Below, one piece after another: positions 45,540-55,626 of a stretch of DNA of 61,128 nucleotides. The stretch is from Pseudomonadota bacterium (GTDB taxonomy: Bacteria > Pseudomonadota > Gammaproteobacteria > Steroidobacterales > Steroidobacteraceae): contig JAJYAM010000009.1 in the NCBI GenBank assembly GCA_021779535.1, forward strand, positions 1 to 61,128, written 5' to 3'. The translations under genes and the position numbers were made by a program. The notes below the pieces were generated by a model. The model ran no database searches, was not told the origin of the DNA, and saw nothing but the letters and a program-made list of their open reading frames with translations. The number at the start of each line of letters is the position of its first letter. The stretch's first letter is position 1.

Positions 45540-46723
45540 GCGCCACGACCCTGACCCAGGGGCTGCGGATCCGCGACCGGATGCCCTACGCGTGGGACCC
45601 GGTCACGCTCGGCATCGCCGCCGCGCTGTTCCTGGTCGGCTTGATCATGGTCACGTCGGCGTCGATGTCGATCGCCGGCCGCGACTACGGCAATCCGTTC
45701 TACTTCCTCGAGCGGCAATTCGTCTACGGCTTCCTCGGGATCGGCTTCGCGTGGGTCGTCTCGCAGCTGCCGACCCGGCTGTGGGAGCGCTACAGCAGCG
45801 TGCTGCTGCTCGCCGGCCTCGCCGTGCTGTTGCTGGTGCTGATCCCGGGGATCGGCGCGAAGATCAACGGCTCGCGGCGCTGGCTGCGGCTCGGCCCCGG
45901 CAGTTTCCAGGTCTCCGAGCTCGCGCGGGTGCTGATCGTGAACTGGGTCTGCGGGTACTGCGTGCGCAAGCGCGCCGAGCTCGAGGAGACGCTGCGCGGG
46001 ATCGCGAAGCCGATCGCGGTGATCGGCGTGGCCTCGATACTGCTGCTCGCGGAGCCGGACTTCGGCGCGACCACGGTGTTGTTCGTGACCGGGCTCGCGG
46101 TGCTGTTCGTCGCCGGCGCGCGGCTGCGCTACGTGCTGTTGCTGCTCGCCGTCGGAACGGCCGCGCTCGCGGTGCTGGCGCTGACCTCGGCCTACCGCGT
46201 GAAGCGGCTCACCGTGTTCCTCCACCCGTGGAACGATCCGTTCAACAGCGGCTTCCAGCTCACCCAGTCGCTGATCGCGTTCGGACGCGGCTCGCTGTTC
46301 GGGGTCGGTCTCGGCAACAGCGTGCAGAAGCTGTTCTATCTGCCCGAGGCGCATACCGACTTCGTGTTCGCGGTGCTCGCCGAGGAGCTCGGCCTCGTCG
46401 GCGTGTTCGGCGTGATCGCGCTGTTCGTCGCGCTCGTGTGGCGGGCGGTCGTGATCTCGCGGATGGCCGCGCGCGCCGGCCTGCCGTTCCAGGCGTATCT
46501 CGCGCTGTCCTTCGGCGTCTGGGTCGGCCTGCAGGCGGCGATCAACATGGGCGTCGACATGGGCGTGCTGCCGACCAAGGGGCTCACGCTGCCGCTGATC
46601 AGCTACGGCCGCAGCAGCCTCCTGGTCACGCTCGCGTGGATCGGGGTGCTGTTGCGGATCCATCACGAGGTCAAGTGCGCGTCGCGCGCGGCCGTGCTGC
46701 GCCCGGCCGGAGGCGAGCGATGA
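45536..46723 (+). CDS. ftsW: Septal peptidoglycan polymerase FtsW
   Basis: This polytopic SEDS glycosyltransferase of 395 residues polymerises lipid II at the septum with FtsI. About ten TM helices are visible, along with the family landmarks [36 protein letters not shown] (with the catalytic Asp region), [25 protein letters not shown] split here as [17 protein letters not shown] and [24 protein letters not shown] and [12 protein letters not shown]. It overlaps murD and murG by 4 bases. Confidence 0.96.
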   Translation: MSATTLTQGLRIRDRMPYAWDPVTLGIAAALFLVGLIMVTSASMSIAGRDYGNPFYFLERQFVYGFLGIGFAWVVSQLPTRLWERYSSVLLLAGLAVLLLVLIPGIGAKINGSRRWLRLGPGSFQVSELARVLIVNWVCGYCVRKRAELEETLRGIAKPIAVIGVASILLLAEPDFGATTVLFVTGLAVLFVAGARLRYVLLLLAVGTAALAVLALTSAYRVKRLTVFLHPWNDPFNSGFQLTQSLIAFGRGSLFGVGLGNSVQKLFYLPEAHTDFVFAVLAEELGLVGVFGVIALFVALVWRAVVISRMAARAGLPFQAYLALSFGVWVGLQAAINMGVDMGVLPTKGLTLPLISYGRSSLLVTLAWIGVLLRIHHEVKCASRAAVLRPAGGER

Positions 46724-47805
46724 TCGGCGGGCCGGTGCTGATCGCGGCCGGGGGCACCGGCGGGCACGTGTTCCCGGCGCTCGCGGTCGCGCGGGCGCTG
46801 CGCGAACGGGGGGTTGCGGTCGTGTGGCTCGGCACCGCCGGCGGCATGGAGGCGCGGCTCGTGCCCGCGAACGGGTTCGCGATCGAGTGGGTGCGCGTCG
46901 CCGGGATCCGCGGCAAGGGCGCGGGCGCGTGGCTGCTCGCGCCGTTTCGGCTCGCGCGGGCCGTCGCCGACGCGATCGGCGTGCTGCGCCGCCGCCGTCC
47001 GGGCGTGGTCCTCGGCGCCGGCGGTTTCGTCAGCGGCCCGGGCGGGATCGCCGCGTGGCTGCTGCGGATCCCGCTGTTGATCCACGAGCAGAACGCGGTC
47101 GCCGGTCTCACCAACCGCTGGCTCGCGCGGCTCGCACGCGAGGTGCTCGAGGCGTTCCCGGGCAGCTTCGGTCCCGGCGTGCACGCCCGCTGCATCGGCA
47201 ATCCGGTGCGCGCCGACATCGCGGCGATCGCGCCGCCCGGCGAGCGTCTCGCCGGCCGCACCGGACGGGCCCGATTGCTCGTGATCGGCGGCAGCCAGGG
47301 GGCGCGGCGCCTGAACGAGATCGTTCCGGCCGCGGTCGCCCGGCTCGCGCCCGCCGCGCGGCCCGAGATCCTGCATCAAACGGGCGCGCGTCACCTCGAG
47401 ACGACCCGGGCCGCCTATGCGCGCGAGGGCGTCGACGCCGTGACCCGCGCGTTCATCGACGACATGGCCGAGGCCTATGCCTGGGCGGACTTCGCGATCT
47501 GCCGCGCCGGCGCGCTCACGATCGCGGAGCTGCAGGCGGCCGGCCTCGGCGCGATCCTCGTGCCGTTCCCGGCGGCGGTGGACGACCATCAGACGCGCAA
47601 TGCCGGGTTCCTGGCGCGCGCCGGCGCCGCGGTGCTCGTCCCGGAGGCGGATCTCGACGCGGCGCGGCTGTCGCGCTCGATCGCGGCGTTTGCGACCGAT
47701 CGCGCGCGATGCCAGGCGATGGCCGAAGCCGCGCGCGCGGGCCGCGTCACGGACGCGGCGGCGACGCTCGCGGACCTGTGCATCGCCGCGGGGAGGGCGC
47801 GATGA
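46720..47805 (+). CDS. murG: Lipid II synthase (UDP-GlcNAc transferase MurG)
   Basis: This 361-residue GT28 family enzyme on the inner face of the membrane converts lipid I to lipid II. Glycine loops are [16 protein letters not shown] at the N-terminus and [14 protein letters not shown] in the C-domain. Other motifs are [35 protein letters not shown], and the donor-binding [20 protein letters not shown]...[14 protein letters not shown]. In this protein Pro-Phe-Pro-Ala-Ala replaces the usual PFPHA-like stretch. It overlaps both neighbours by 4 bases. Confidence 0.96.
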   Translation: MIGGPVLIAAGGTGGHVFPALAVARALRERGVAVVWLGTAGGMEARLVPANGFAIEWVRVAGIRGKGAGAWLLAPFRLARAVADAIGVLRRRRPGVVLGAGGFVSGPGGIAAWLLRIPLLIHEQNAVAGLTNRWLARLAREVLEAFPGSFGPGVHARCIGNPVRADIAAIAPPGERLAGRTGRARLLVIGGSQGARRLNEIVPAAVARLAPAARPEILHQTGARHLETTRAAYAREGVDAVTRAFIDDMAEAYAWADFAICRAGALTIAELQAAGLGAILVPFPAAVDDHQTRNAGFLARAGAAVLVPEADLDAARLSRSIAAFATDRARCQAMAEAARAGRVTDAAATLADLCIAAGRAR

Positions 47806-49211
47806 GCGACCGCATGCGGCGCATCCGGCGGATCCACTTCGTCGGCATCGGCGGCAGCGGGATGGGCGGCATCGCCGAGGTGCTGCTCAATCTGGGTTAC
47901 GCGATCCAGGGCTCGGACGCGCGCGCGAACGCGGTCACGCAACGGCTCGCGCGGCTCGGCGCGACCGTGTTCGTCGGACACGCGGCGGCGCACCTCGGCG
48001 ACGCGGACGTCGTCGTCGTCTCGAGCGCCGTGCAGCGCGACAACCCCGAGGTCGCCGCGGCGATCGCGCACCGCATCCCGGTCGTCCCGCGCGCGGAGAT
48101 GCTCGGTGAACTGATGCGATTCCGCTACTCGATCGCGGTCGCGGGAACGCACGGCAAGACCACGACGACGAGCCTCGTCGCGAGCGTGCTCGCCGAGGCC
48201 GGGCTCGATCCCACCTTCGTGATCGGCGGACGCCTGAAGAGCGCCGACAGCAACGCGCGGCTCGGTGCGGGCGACTATCTGGTCGCCGAGGCGGACGAGA
48301 GCGATGCCTCGTTCATGCACCTGCAGCCGATGATCGCGATCGTCACGAACATCGACAACGACCACCTCGCGACCCACGAAGGCGACTTCGCGCGGCTGCG
48401 GCAGAGCTTCGTCGACTTCCTGCACAACCTGCCGTTCTACGGACTCGCGGTCCTGTGTCTCGACGATCCCGAGGTCCGCGCGATCCGCGACTCGGTCGCG
48501 CGCCCCGCGCTCACCTACGGGTTCGACGCGACCGCCGACGTGCGCGCGGTCGGCGTGCACCGCGATCGGCTGCAGTCGCGCTTCGAGGCGCTGCGGGCGG
48601 GCCGCGCGCCGCTGCCGATCCGGCTGAACCTGCCGGGGCGGCACAACGTGCAGAACGCGCTCGCCGCGATCGCGGTCGCGACCGATCTGGAGATCCCGGA
48701 CGCGGCGATCCAGCGCGCGCTCGAGAACTTCCAGGGCATCGACCGCAGGCTCCAGGCGCTCGGCGAGCTGCGCTGGGCGGGCGGCCACGCGCTGCTGGTC
48801 GACGACTACGGGCATCATCCGACCGAGATCGCCGCGACGCTCGAGGCGGCGCGCCAGGGCTGGCCCGAACGGCGGCTGGTGCTCGCGTTCCAGCCGCACC
48901 GCTACACCCGGACGCGGGACCTGCTCGACGACTTCGCGCGCGTGCTCGGCGAGGCGGACGTGCTGCTCGTGACCGAAGTGTACGCGGCGGGCGAGCCACC
49001 GATCGCGGGCGCCGACGGGCGGGCGATCTGCCGCGCGATCCGCAGCCGCGGGGTCGTCGAGCCGGTGTTCGTCGAACGCGTCGAGGATCTCGCCGACGCG
49101 CTGCGCGGCGTGCTGCGCGACGGCGACCTGGTGCTCACGATGGGCGCGGGCAACATCGGTGCGGTTGCGCACGACTTGCGGCAGCGGCTCGCCGCGGGAG
49201 GCGGCGCATGA
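47802..49211 (+). CDS. murC: UDP-N-acetylmuramate:L-alanine ligase
   Basis: This 469-residue first Mur ligase adds L-alanine to UDP-MurNAc. Motifs are [24 protein letters not shown] loop [42 protein letters not shown], the C-domain [14 protein letters not shown] and FQPHRYTRT. The GGSGMGG motif and LRPM-type [11 protein letters not shown] separate it from Mpl (3423). It overlaps murG and murB by 4 bases each. Confidence 0.97.
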   Translation: MSDRMRRIRRIHFVGIGGSGMGGIAEVLLNLGYAIQGSDARANAVTQRLARLGATVFVGHAAAHLGDADVVVVSSAVQRDNPEVAAAIAHRIPVVPRAEMLGELMRFRYSIAVAGTHGKTTTTSLVASVLAEAGLDPTFVIGGRLKSADSNARLGAGDYLVAEADESDASFMHLQPMIAIVTNIDNDHLATHEGDFARLRQSFVDFLHNLPFYGLAVLCLDDPEVRAIRDSVARPALTYGFDATADVRAVGVHRDRLQSRFEALRAGRAPLPIRLNLPGRHNVQNALAAIAVATDLEIPDAAIQRALENFQGIDRRLQALGELRWAGGHALLVDDYGHHPTEIAATLEAARQGWPERRLVLAFQPHRYTRTRDLLDDFARVLGEADVLLVTEVYAAGEPPIAGADGRAICRAIRSRGVVEPVFVERVEDLADALRGVLRDGDLVLTMGAGNIGAVAHDLRQRLAAGGGA

Positions 49212-50116
49212 CGGGCGGCGTCGCGGCGGGCGCGCTCGCGCCGGAGTTCGAATCCCGCGTGCTGCGCGACGCGCCGCTCGCCGCACACACCTCGTGGCGG
49301 GTCGGCGGCCCGGCGGACCTGTACTTCGTGCCGCGCGACGTGCGCGACCTCGGCGCGTTCCTGCGCCAGCTGCCGCCGCAACTGCCGGTGTTGTGGATCG
49401 GCCTCGGCAGCAACCTGCTGGTCCGGGACGGCGGCTTTCGCGGCGCGGTGATCGGCCTCCACGGCGCGCTCGGGACGATCGCGCGGGTCAACGAGTCGAC
49501 CGTGCACGCCGAGGCCGGCGTGCCCTGCGCGCGCATCGCGCGCCAGTGCGCCCAGTGGAACCTCGGGCCGGCCGAGTTCTTCGCCGGGATCCCGGGCACG
49601 CTCGGCGGCGCGCTCGCGATGAACGCGGGCGCCTGGGGCGGGGAGACCTGGCGGCAGGTGCTCGAGGTCGACACGATCGATCGGCGCGGCACCGTGCGCA
49701 CCCGCAGTCCCGGCGAGTATCGGATCGGCTATCGCCGCGTCGAGGGGCCCGAGGGCGAGTGGTTCGTCGCGGCGCGCCTGCAGTTCACGCCGGGCCACCC
49801 TGGCGGAAGCGATGCGATCCGCGAGCTGCTCGAGCGGCGCAAGCGCACCCAGCCGATCGGCGAACGCAGCTGCGGCTCGGTGTTCACCAATCCGCCGGGC
49901 GATCACGCGGCGCGGCTGATCGAGGCGGCCGGCCTGAAGTCGGCTTGCATCGGCGACGCCTGCGTGTCGGAGAAGCACGCGAACTTCATCGTGAACCGCG
50001 GCAGCGCGAGTGCCGCGGACATCGAGGCGCTGATCCGCCACGTGCGCGACACCGTCGCGGCGAAGTTCGGCGTCGCGTTGACGCCGGAAGTGCGCATCGT
50101 CGGAGAACCCGCATGA
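49208..50116 (+). CDS. murB: UDP-N-acetylenolpyruvoylglucosamine reductase
   Basis: This 302-residue FAD enzyme reduces the MurA product to UDP-MurNAc using NADPH. Motifs are [28 protein letters not shown], the FAD loop [27 protein letters not shown], and [20 protein letters not shown] with the proton-donor serine. The length and GSVFTNP motif indicate the shorter type II enzyme rather than the 340-residue E. coli type I. It overlaps murC and ddlB by 4 bases each. Confidence 0.96.
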   Translation: MTGGVAAGALAPEFESRVLRDAPLAAHTSWRVGGPADLYFVPRDVRDLGAFLRQLPPQLPVLWIGLGSNLLVRDGGFRGAVIGLHGALGTIARVNESTVHAEAGVPCARIARQCAQWNLGPAEFFAGIPGTLGGALAMNAGAWGGETWRQVLEVDTIDRRGTVRTRSPGEYRIGYRRVEGPEGEWFVAARLQFTPGHPGGSDAIRELLERRKRTQPIGERSCGSVFTNPPGDHAARLIEAAGLKSACIGDACVSEKHANFIVNRGSASAADIEALIRHVRDTVAAKFGVALTPEVRIVGEPA

Positions 50117-51078
50117 GCCGCCTGCGAGTCCGCGAGATGCACCGCCGGATCGAGGATCCGCGCGATTTTGGGCAGGTCGCCGTGCTGATGGGCGGCGATT
50201 CCTCGGAGCGCGAGATCTCGCTGCGGTCCGGCAACGCGGTGCTCGACGCGCTGCGCCGCCGCGGCGTCGACGCGCACGCGTTCGATCCGAGCGAGCGGCC
50301 GGTCGCCGAGATCGCCGCGGAGTTCGAGCGCGCCTGGATCATCCTGCACGGTCCGGGCGGCGAGGATGGCCTGATCCAGGGTGCGCTCGAGTGGCTCGGC
50401 GTCCCGTATACCGGCAGCGGGGTGCTCGCGTCCGCGCTGACGATGGACAAGCTGAAGACCAAGCTCGTCGTCGCCGGCGCCGGCCTCGAGGTGCCGGCGT
50501 TCGTGCGCCTGGACGGCGAGGCGGATCTGGCGCGCGCGATCGCCGCGCTCGGCCTGCCGATGATGGTGAAGCCCGCCTCGCAGGGCTCGAGCGTCGGGAT
50601 CAGCAAGGTCAAGACCGCCGCGGACCTGCCGCGGGCGTTCGCGGCGGCCCGCGCGGTCGAGCCGCTGGTGTTCGCCGAAGCGTTCATCGGCGGCGGGGAG
50701 TACACGGTCGGGATCCTCGAGGACCAGGCCCTGCCGTCGATCCGCATCGAGCCCGCGACCGAGTTCTACGACTACGAGGCGAAGTACTTCCGCGACGACA
50801 CCGTCTATCGGTGCCCGAGCGGGCTCGACGAGCGCGAGGAGGCGGCGCTCGGCACCGCCGCGCTCGCCGCGTTCGCGGCGACCGACTGTCAGGGCTGGGG
50901 CCGCGTCGACTTCGTGCGCGACGCGCGCGACGGCCGGTTCCAGTTCATCGAGATCAACACGACGCCCGGGATGACCGATCACAGCCTGGTGCCGAAGGCG
51001 GCGCGGCGCGCCGGGATCGAGTTCGAGGAGCTGGTCTGGCGGGTGCTGGAAACGAGCTTTGCGCGGGAGGCGCGATGA
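50113..51078 (+). CDS. ddlB: D-alanine--D-alanine ligase
   Basis: This 321-residue ATP-grasp enzyme supplies D-Ala-D-Ala to MurF. It shows VAVLMGGDSSEREISLRSG, LHGPGGEDGLIQGALEWLG, YTGSGVLASALTMDKLKTK, MVKPASQGSSVGISKVK (ATP-grasp lysine), and the Mg-binding C-terminal end WGRVDFVRDA...FIEINTTPGMTDHSLVP. The ATG at 50113 overlaps murB by 4 bases, and the end overlaps ftsQ by 4 bases. A 20-residue N-terminal extension precedes the conserved start. Confidence 0.96.
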   Translation: MSRLRVREMHRRIEDPRDFGQVAVLMGGDSSEREISLRSGNAVLDALRRRGVDAHAFDPSERPVAEIAAEFERAWIILHGPGGEDGLIQGALEWLGVPYTGSGVLASALTMDKLKTKLVVAGAGLEVPAFVRLDGEADLARAIAALGLPMMVKPASQGSSVGISKVKTAADLPRAFAAARAVEPLVFAEAFIGGGEYTVGILEDQALPSIRIEPATEFYDYEAKYFRDDTVYRCPSGLDEREEAALGTAALAAFAATDCQGWGRVDFVRDARDGRFQFIEINTTPGMTDHSLVPKAARRAGIEFEELVWRVLETSFAREAR

Positions 51079-52022
51079 TCGCGAACGTGCTGCAGCGTCG
51101 CAACCGATACCGGCGGCCGCACGGCGCCCGGTGGTCGTGGCGCCGCTTGCGCGCGGAGGTCGACTGGCGCTCGGTCGCGCACTTCGTCGGACCGCTCGCG
51201 CTGGTCGTCGCCGGGCTCGGCGCGCTCGGCTGGGGGCTGAACCGGCCGCTGCACGCGGTCTCGATCGACGGCAGCTTCCAGCGGGTCTCGCCGACCGAGA
51301 TCGAGGCGGCGGTCGCCCCGTACCTGCCGGCGGGTTTCATGTCGGTGAACATCGACGCGATCCGGCGCGCGGTCCAGGCGATTCCGTGGGTCGACCGCGT
51401 GCGCGTGCAGCGTCGCTGGCCGCTGGGCCTCGAGGTCACGGTCGTCGAGCAGACCGCGGCGGCCCGCTGGAACGGGACCGGCTTGATCAACCCGCGCGGG
51501 GAGCTGTTCGTGCGCGATGCGAACGATCCGCCCGCGGCGCTGCCGCTGCTCAGCGGTCCCGACGGGACCGAGGGCGAGGTCGCGGCGCGCTACTTCGCGG
51601 CCGTGCCGCTGGTCGGCGCGGCGGGCCTGCGGATCGCCGCGCTCACGCTCGACGCCCGCGGCGCCTGGAAGATCGATTTCACCAACGGCCTGTCGGTCCG
51701 TCTCGGCCGCCACCACGTCGCGCAGCGCATCCGGCGCTTCGTCGACACGGCCGCGCGTATCGTGATCCCGCGCTTGAGCGACGTCGAATACGTCGACATG
51801 CGTTACGCGAACGGCTTCGCGGTCGGCTGGCGTGCCGGGGCGGGCGCCACCGCGCCGGCCGGCGCGACCCGATCGTCCGCGCCGCCGACGGGCGCCGCGA
51901 GTCTGCGCACCGGCGCCGGCGCGCGCGCAACGGCAACGGCAACGGCACCGGCACCGACACCGACACCTGCACCGACACCGGCGCCGGCGACGCTCCCCAC
52001 CTCAATCCCCAAGGCAGCTTGA
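51075..52022 (+). CDS. ftsQ: Cell division protein FtsQ with low-complexity C-terminal tail
   Basis: This 315-residue bitopic divisome protein has a basic cytoplasmic N-terminus, a TM at about 36-55 (HFVGPLALVVAGLGALGWGL), a POTRA domain (LHAVSIDGSFQRVSPTEIEA, AIPWVDRVRVQRRWPLGLEV, VVEQTAAARW) and the beta-domain ending YVDMRYANGFAVGW near residue 252. A tail of about 60 residues rich in Ala/Thr/Pro follows, encoded by a degenerate hexanucleotide repeat (51927-51987); E. coli FtsQ has no comparable tail. It recruits FtsL-FtsB. It overlaps ddlB by 4 bases. Confidence 0.93.
   Translation: MIANVLQRRNRYRRPHGARWSWRRLRAEVDWRSVAHFVGPLALVVAGLGALGWGLNRPLHAVSIDGSFQRVSPTEIEAAVAPYLPAGFMSVNIDAIRRAVQAIPWVDRVRVQRRWPLGLEVTVVEQTAAARWNGTGLINPRGELFVRDANDPPAALPLLSGPDGTEGEVAARYFAAVPLVGAAGLRIAALTLDARGAWKIDFTNGLSVRLGRHHVAQRIRRFVDTAARIVIPRLSDVEYVDMRYANGFAVGWRAGAGATAPAGATRSSAPPTGAASLRTGAGARATATATAPAPTPTPAPTPAPATLPTSIPKAA
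51927..51987 (+). repeat. Degenerate hexanucleotide repeat in ftsQ
   Basis: About ten copies of a GGCAAC/GGCACC/GACACC-type hexamer run in frame and encode alternating Ala-Thr, then Ala-Pro-Thr-Pro dipeptides. Length changes in multiples of 6 would keep the reading frame, so the FtsQ tail length could vary between strains. Confidence 0.7.
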
Positions 52023-52037
52023 AGGGTCGCAACATTC

Positions 52038-53276
52038 ATGGCCAAGCGTTCAGATCGTCAACTTCTCGTCGGACTCGACATCGGCACCAGCAAGGTCGTC
52101 GCGATCGTCGGCGAACTCCAAGCGGACGGCACGATCGAGGTGATCGGCATCGGCAGCCACCCCTCGCGCGGACTGAAGAAAGGCGTCGTCGTGAACATCG
52201 AATCGACGGTGCAGTCGATCCAGCGCGCGGTCGAGGAGGCGGAGCTGATGGCCGGGTGCGAGATCCACTCGGTCTACGCGGGCATCGCCGGCAGCCACGT
52301 GCGCAGCCTCAATTCCCACGGGATCGTCGCGATCAAGGACAAGGAGGTCGTCCAGGGCGACGTCGACCGGGTGATCGACGCGGCGAAGGCCGTCGCGATC
52401 CCGGCCGACCAGAAGATCCTGCACGTGCTCCCGCAGGAATACATCATCGATTCGCAGGAAGGCATCCGCGACCCGATCGGCATGTCCGGCGTCCGCCTCG
52501 AAGCGAAGGTGCACATCGTGACCGGCGCCGACAGCGCCGCGCAGAACATCGTGAAGTGCGTGCAGCGCTGCGGGCTCGCGGTCGACGACATCGTGCTCGA
52601 GCAGCTCGCGTCGAGCTACGCGGTGCTGACCGAGGACGAGAAGGACCTCGGGGTCTGCCTCGTCGACATCGGCGGCGGCACGACCGACATCGCGGTGTTC
52701 GGCGGCGGCGCGATCCGCCACACCGCGGTGATCCCGATCGCCGGCGACCAGGTCACGAACGACATCGCGGTGTCGATGCGCACGCCGACCCAGTACGCCG
52801 AGGACATCAAGCTGAAGTACGCGTGCGCGCTGTCGCAGCTCGCGAACCCGGACGAGACGATCGAGGTGCCGAGCGTCGGCGACCGGCCGCCGCGGCGGCT
52901 CGCGCGGCAGACCCTCGCCGAGATCGTCGAGCCCCGCTACGAGGAGCTGTTCGTGCTGATCCGCGACGAGCTGCGCCGCTGCGGCCTCGAGGAGACGGTC
53001 GCGACCGGGGTCGTGCTCACCGGCGGCACCGCGAAGATGGAGGGCGCGATCGAGCTCGCCGAGGAGGTGTTCCACATGCCGGTGCGGCTCGGCGTTCCGC
53101 AATACGTGACCGGCCTCACCGACGTCGTCGGCAATCCGATCCACGCGACCGGCGTCGGCTTGCTGCTGTACGCGAAGACCATGGCGGATCCGCAGCGGGC
53201 CGAGGGACCGCTGCTCGGGAGCGGCGTGAAGAATCTGATGGAACGCATGAAGAACTGGTTTCAGGGGAATTTTTGA
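52038..53276 (+). CDS. ftsA: Cell division protein FtsA
   Basis: This 412-residue actin-family protein tethers FtsZ to the membrane and activates the divisome. It has phosphate-1 loop VGLDIGTSKVVAIVGEL, the 1C/SHS2 insertion (SVYAGIAGSHVRSLNSHG), phosphate-2 VCLVDIGGGTTDIAVF, adenosine motif GVVLTGGTAKMEGAIELAEE, and the C-terminal amphipathic membrane-targeting helix (LMERMKNWFQGNF). ATG at 52038, 15 bases after ftsQ. It ends 48 bases before ftsZ, where an 18-bp-period direct repeat occurs. Confidence 0.97.
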   Translation: MAKRSDRQLLVGLDIGTSKVVAIVGELQADGTIEVIGIGSHPSRGLKKGVVVNIESTVQSIQRAVEEAELMAGCEIHSVYAGIAGSHVRSLNSHGIVAIKDKEVVQGDVDRVIDAAKAVAIPADQKILHVLPQEYIIDSQEGIRDPIGMSGVRLEAKVHIVTGADSAAQNIVKCVQRCGLAVDDIVLEQLASSYAVLTEDEKDLGVCLVDIGGGTTDIAVFGGGAIRHTAVIPIAGDQVTNDIAVSMRTPTQYAEDIKLKYACALSQLANPDETIEVPSVGDRPPRRLARQTLAEIVEPRYEELFVLIRDELRRCGLEETVATGVVLTGGTAKMEGAIELAEEVFHMPVRLGVPQYVTGLTDVVGNPIHATGVGLLLYAKTMADPQRAEGPLLGSGVKNLMERMKNWFQGNF

Positions 53277-53297
53277 TTCGACGGGAATTTTCGATCC
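53265..53297 (+). repeat. Short direct repeat at the ftsA-ftsZ junction
   Basis: GGGAATTTTTGATTC (53265-53279) and GGGAATTTTCGATCC (53283-53297) are 15-mers with two mismatches, 18 bp apart. The first contains the ftsA stop codon. It is AT-rich against its surroundings and could reflect a local duplication. Confidence 0.5.
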
Positions 53298-53324
53298 AAC
53301 CAAGAATGTAGAAGGAGAACCGGA

Positions 53325-54509
53325 ATGTTCGAACTGATGGATACTTTCAGCCAAAGTGCCGTGATCAAGGTGCTCGGCGTCGGCGGCGGCGGCGGCAACG
53401 CCGTCTCCCACATGGTCCAGGCGGGACTCGAGGGCGTCGACTTCATCTGCATCAACACCGACGCGCAGGCGCTCAAGCACTCGAAGGTGCGCACCGCGCT
53501 GCAGATCGGCTGCAACATCACCAAGGGCCTCGGCGCCGGCGCCGACCCGGAGGTCGGCCGGCAGGCCGCGATGGAGGACCGGGACCGGATCATCGAGCTG
53601 ATCGACGGCTGCGACATGCTGTTCATCACGGCGGGGATGGGCGGCGGGACCGGCACCGGCGCCGCGCCGGTCGTCGCGCAGGTCGCGAAGGAGCTCGGGA
53701 TCCTCACCGTCGCGGTGGTCACCAAGCCGTTCGAGATGGAGGGCAACAAGCGCTCGCGCATCGCCGACAACGGGATGCTCGAGCTCGGCAAGTACGTCGA
53801 TTCGCTGATCACGATCCCGAATCAGAAGCTGCTGTCGGTGCTCGGCAGCGAGACGACCTTGCTCGACGCGTTCAAGGCGGCGAACACCGTGCTGCAGGGC
53901 GCGGTGCAGGGCATCGCCGAGCTGATCACGCGGCCGGGCTTGATCAACGTCGACTTCGCGGACGTGCGCACCGTGATGTCCGAGACCGGGATGGCGATGA
54001 TGGGCTCGGGCAGCGCCTCCGGGGAGGACCGGGCGCGCGAGGCGGCCGAATCGGCGATCTCGAGCCCGTTGCTCGAGGACATCAACCTCGCCGGTGCGCA
54101 GGGCATCCTCGTGAACGTGACCGCGGGCATGGACCTCTCGATCGGCGAGTTCCAGGAGGTCGGCAACGTGATCAAGCAGTTCGCGTCGGACGAGGCGACC
54201 GTCGTCGTCGGCACCGTGATCGATCCGGAGATGACGAACGAGATCCGCGTGACCGTCGTCGCGACCGGTCTCGGCCGGCCGACCGTGAAGCCGGCGCGCG
54301 AGGCGCCGCCGGCCGCCGCGGTACCGCCGGCGCCGACGATCCGCATGGTCCGGCCGTCGGCTGCGACCCGCCCCGGGCCGGTGGACTACGCGAAGCTCGA
54401 CATCCCGACCGCGGCGCGCAAGCAGGCGGTCGGCGACGACAGCCACGGATCGGCCATGACCGAGGATTTCCTGGACATCCCGGCGTTCTTGCGCCGCCAG
54501 GCGGACTGA
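53325..54509 (+). CDS. ftsZ: Cell division protein FtsZ
   Basis: This 394-residue tubulin-like GTPase forms the Z-ring. It has the N-terminal [16 protein letters not shown], the tubulin signature GGGTGTG at residues 106-112, the T7-loop region [11 protein letters not shown] with catalytic Asp, a Pro/Ala-rich linker (about 320-375), and the C-terminal conserved peptide [10 protein letters not shown] that binds FtsA. ATG at 53325 has AGGAG upstream. It is followed by a long hairpin (54548-54592) before lpxC. Confidence 0.98.
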   Translation: MFELMDTFSQSAVIKVLGVGGGGGNAVSHMVQAGLEGVDFICINTDAQALKHSKVRTALQIGCNITKGLGAGADPEVGRQAAMEDRDRIIELIDGCDMLFITAGMGGGTGTGAAPVVAQVAKELGILTVAVVTKPFEMEGNKRSRIADNGMLELGKYVDSLITIPNQKLLSVLGSETTLLDAFKAANTVLQGAVQGIAELITRPGLINVDFADVRTVMSETGMAMMGSGSASGEDRAREAAESAISSPLLEDINLAGAQGILVNVTAGMDLSIGEFQEVGNVIKQFASDEATVVVGTVIDPEMTNEIRVTVVATGLGRPTVKPAREAPPAAAVPPAPTIRMVRPSAATRPGPVDYAKLDIPTAARKQAVGDDSHGSAMTEDFLDIPAFLRRQAD

Positions 54510-54547
54510 CGCGCGAGGCTCCCGAAGAGAACATTCCGAACCCATTT

Positions 54548-54592
54548 GGCGCCCGTCGAGCCGCCCCAGCCGGGGCGGTGGCCGAGGGCGCC
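54548..54592 (+). terminator. Nested hairpin between ftsZ and lpxC
   Basis: An inner stem CCGCCCC/GGGGCGG (54561-54567 with 54572-54578) with a 4-base loop is nested in an outer stem GGCGCCC/GGGCGCC (54548-54554 with 54586-54592). It is followed by GGTCTTTCCC, only a weak T-run. It may partly terminate the dcw transcript or stabilise its 3' end before lpxC. Confidence 0.5.
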
Positions 54593-54665
54593 GGTCTTTC
54601 CCGCCCGAGAGGCGCGGCGCGCGCTGTGGTACCTTTGGCGGATTATTTTTGCAGCCGCTACTTGC

Positions 54666-55577
54666 ATGCTCCATCAAAGAACACTGAAAAATTCGATTCG
54701 CGCCTCCGGGATCGGATTGCACACGGGCCAGAAAGTGCTGATGACGCTGCGGCCGGCGCCGCCGGACACCGGCATCGTGTTCCGCCGCACCGATCTGCCG
54801 GAACCCGTCGACATCAAGGCCCGGGCGGAAAACGTCGGCGATACGATGCTCGGCACGACCTTGCACCGGGGCGACGCCAGGGTCGCCACCGTGGAGCACC
54901 TGTTGTCGGCGCTCGCGGGCCTCGGGATCGACAACGCGCTCGTCGAAGTGAGCGCCGCGGAGGTCCCGATCATGGACGGCAGCGCGGGCCCGTTCGTGTT
55001 CCTGTTGCAGTCCGCGGGCATCGAGGAACAGAAGGCGCCGAAGCGCTTCGTGCGCATCCGCGAGAGCGTGCGCGTCGAGGACGGCGACAAGTGGGCGCGC
55101 TTCGATCCGTACGACGGTTTCAAGGTGAACTTCGAGATCGAGTTCGATCATCCGACGTTCAAGAAGCACTCCCAGGTCGCCTCGATGGACTTCTCGACGA
55201 CCTCGTTCCTGCGCGAGGTGAGCCGTGCGCGCACGTTCGGCTTCATGCGCGATCTGGAGAGCCTGCGGGCGCGCAATCTGGCGCTCGGCGGCAACATGGA
55301 CAACGCGATCGTGCTCGACGACTACCGCGTGCTCAACGAGGACGGGCTGCGCTACGAGGACGAGTTCGTGAAGCACAAGATCCTCGACGCGATCGGGGAT
55401 CTGTACCTGCTCGGGCACAGCCTGATCGGCGAGTTCAGCGGCTACAAGTCCGGCCACGCGCTGAACAACCGCTTGCTGCGCACCTTGGTCGGCAGAAAAA
55501 GCGCCTGGGAGGAGGTCACGTTCGACAGCCTCGCCGAGGCGCCGATCTCCTACGTGCCGGCGGCCGCGACCGGTTGA
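54666..55577 (+). CDS. lpxC: UDP-3-O-acyl-N-acetylglucosamine deacetylase
   Basis: This 303-residue zinc enzyme commits UDP-GlcNAc to lipid A. Zinc and catalytic motifs are [16 protein letters not shown] (first His), [20 protein letters not shown] split as [13 protein letters not shown] and YLLGHSL (His and Asp ligands), [12 protein letters not shown] (catalytic His), and [15 protein letters not shown] at 54666 starts [11 protein letters not shown], the usual N-terminus. Its stop codon lies inside a 20-bp tandem repeat. Confidence 0.97.
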   Translation: MLHQRTLKNSIRASGIGLHTGQKVLMTLRPAPPDTGIVFRRTDLPEPVDIKARAENVGDTMLGTTLHRGDARVATVEHLLSALAGLGIDNALVEVSAAEVPIMDGSAGPFVFLLQSAGIEEQKAPKRFVRIRESVRVEDGDKWARFDPYDGFKVNFEIEFDHPTFKKHSQVASMDFSTTSFLREVSRARTFGFMRDLESLRARNLALGGNMDNAIVLDDYRVLNEDGLRYEDEFVKHKILDAIGDLYLLGHSLIGEFSGYKSGHALNNRLLRTLVGRKSAWEEVTFDSLAEAPISYVPAAATG

Positions 55578-55620
55578 GCGGGGCGTCGAACGGCTGAGCC
55601 GGGCGTCGACCCGCTGAGCG
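55571..55620. repeat. 20-bp tandem repeat (2.5 units) spanning the lpxC stop
   Basis: Two full units (55571-55590 and 55591-55610) with a few substitutions, plus a half unit (55611-55620), each containing TGAGC. The first unit carries the lpxC stop codon. It fills the lpxC-dciA convergent gap. Confidence 0.65.
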
Positions 55621-55626
55621 CGCCGG

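Noticed and set aside
51927-51987. Hexamer repeats in ftsQ as a CRISPR-like array
   Set aside because: The units are 6 bases with no spacers and encode a low-complexity protein tail.
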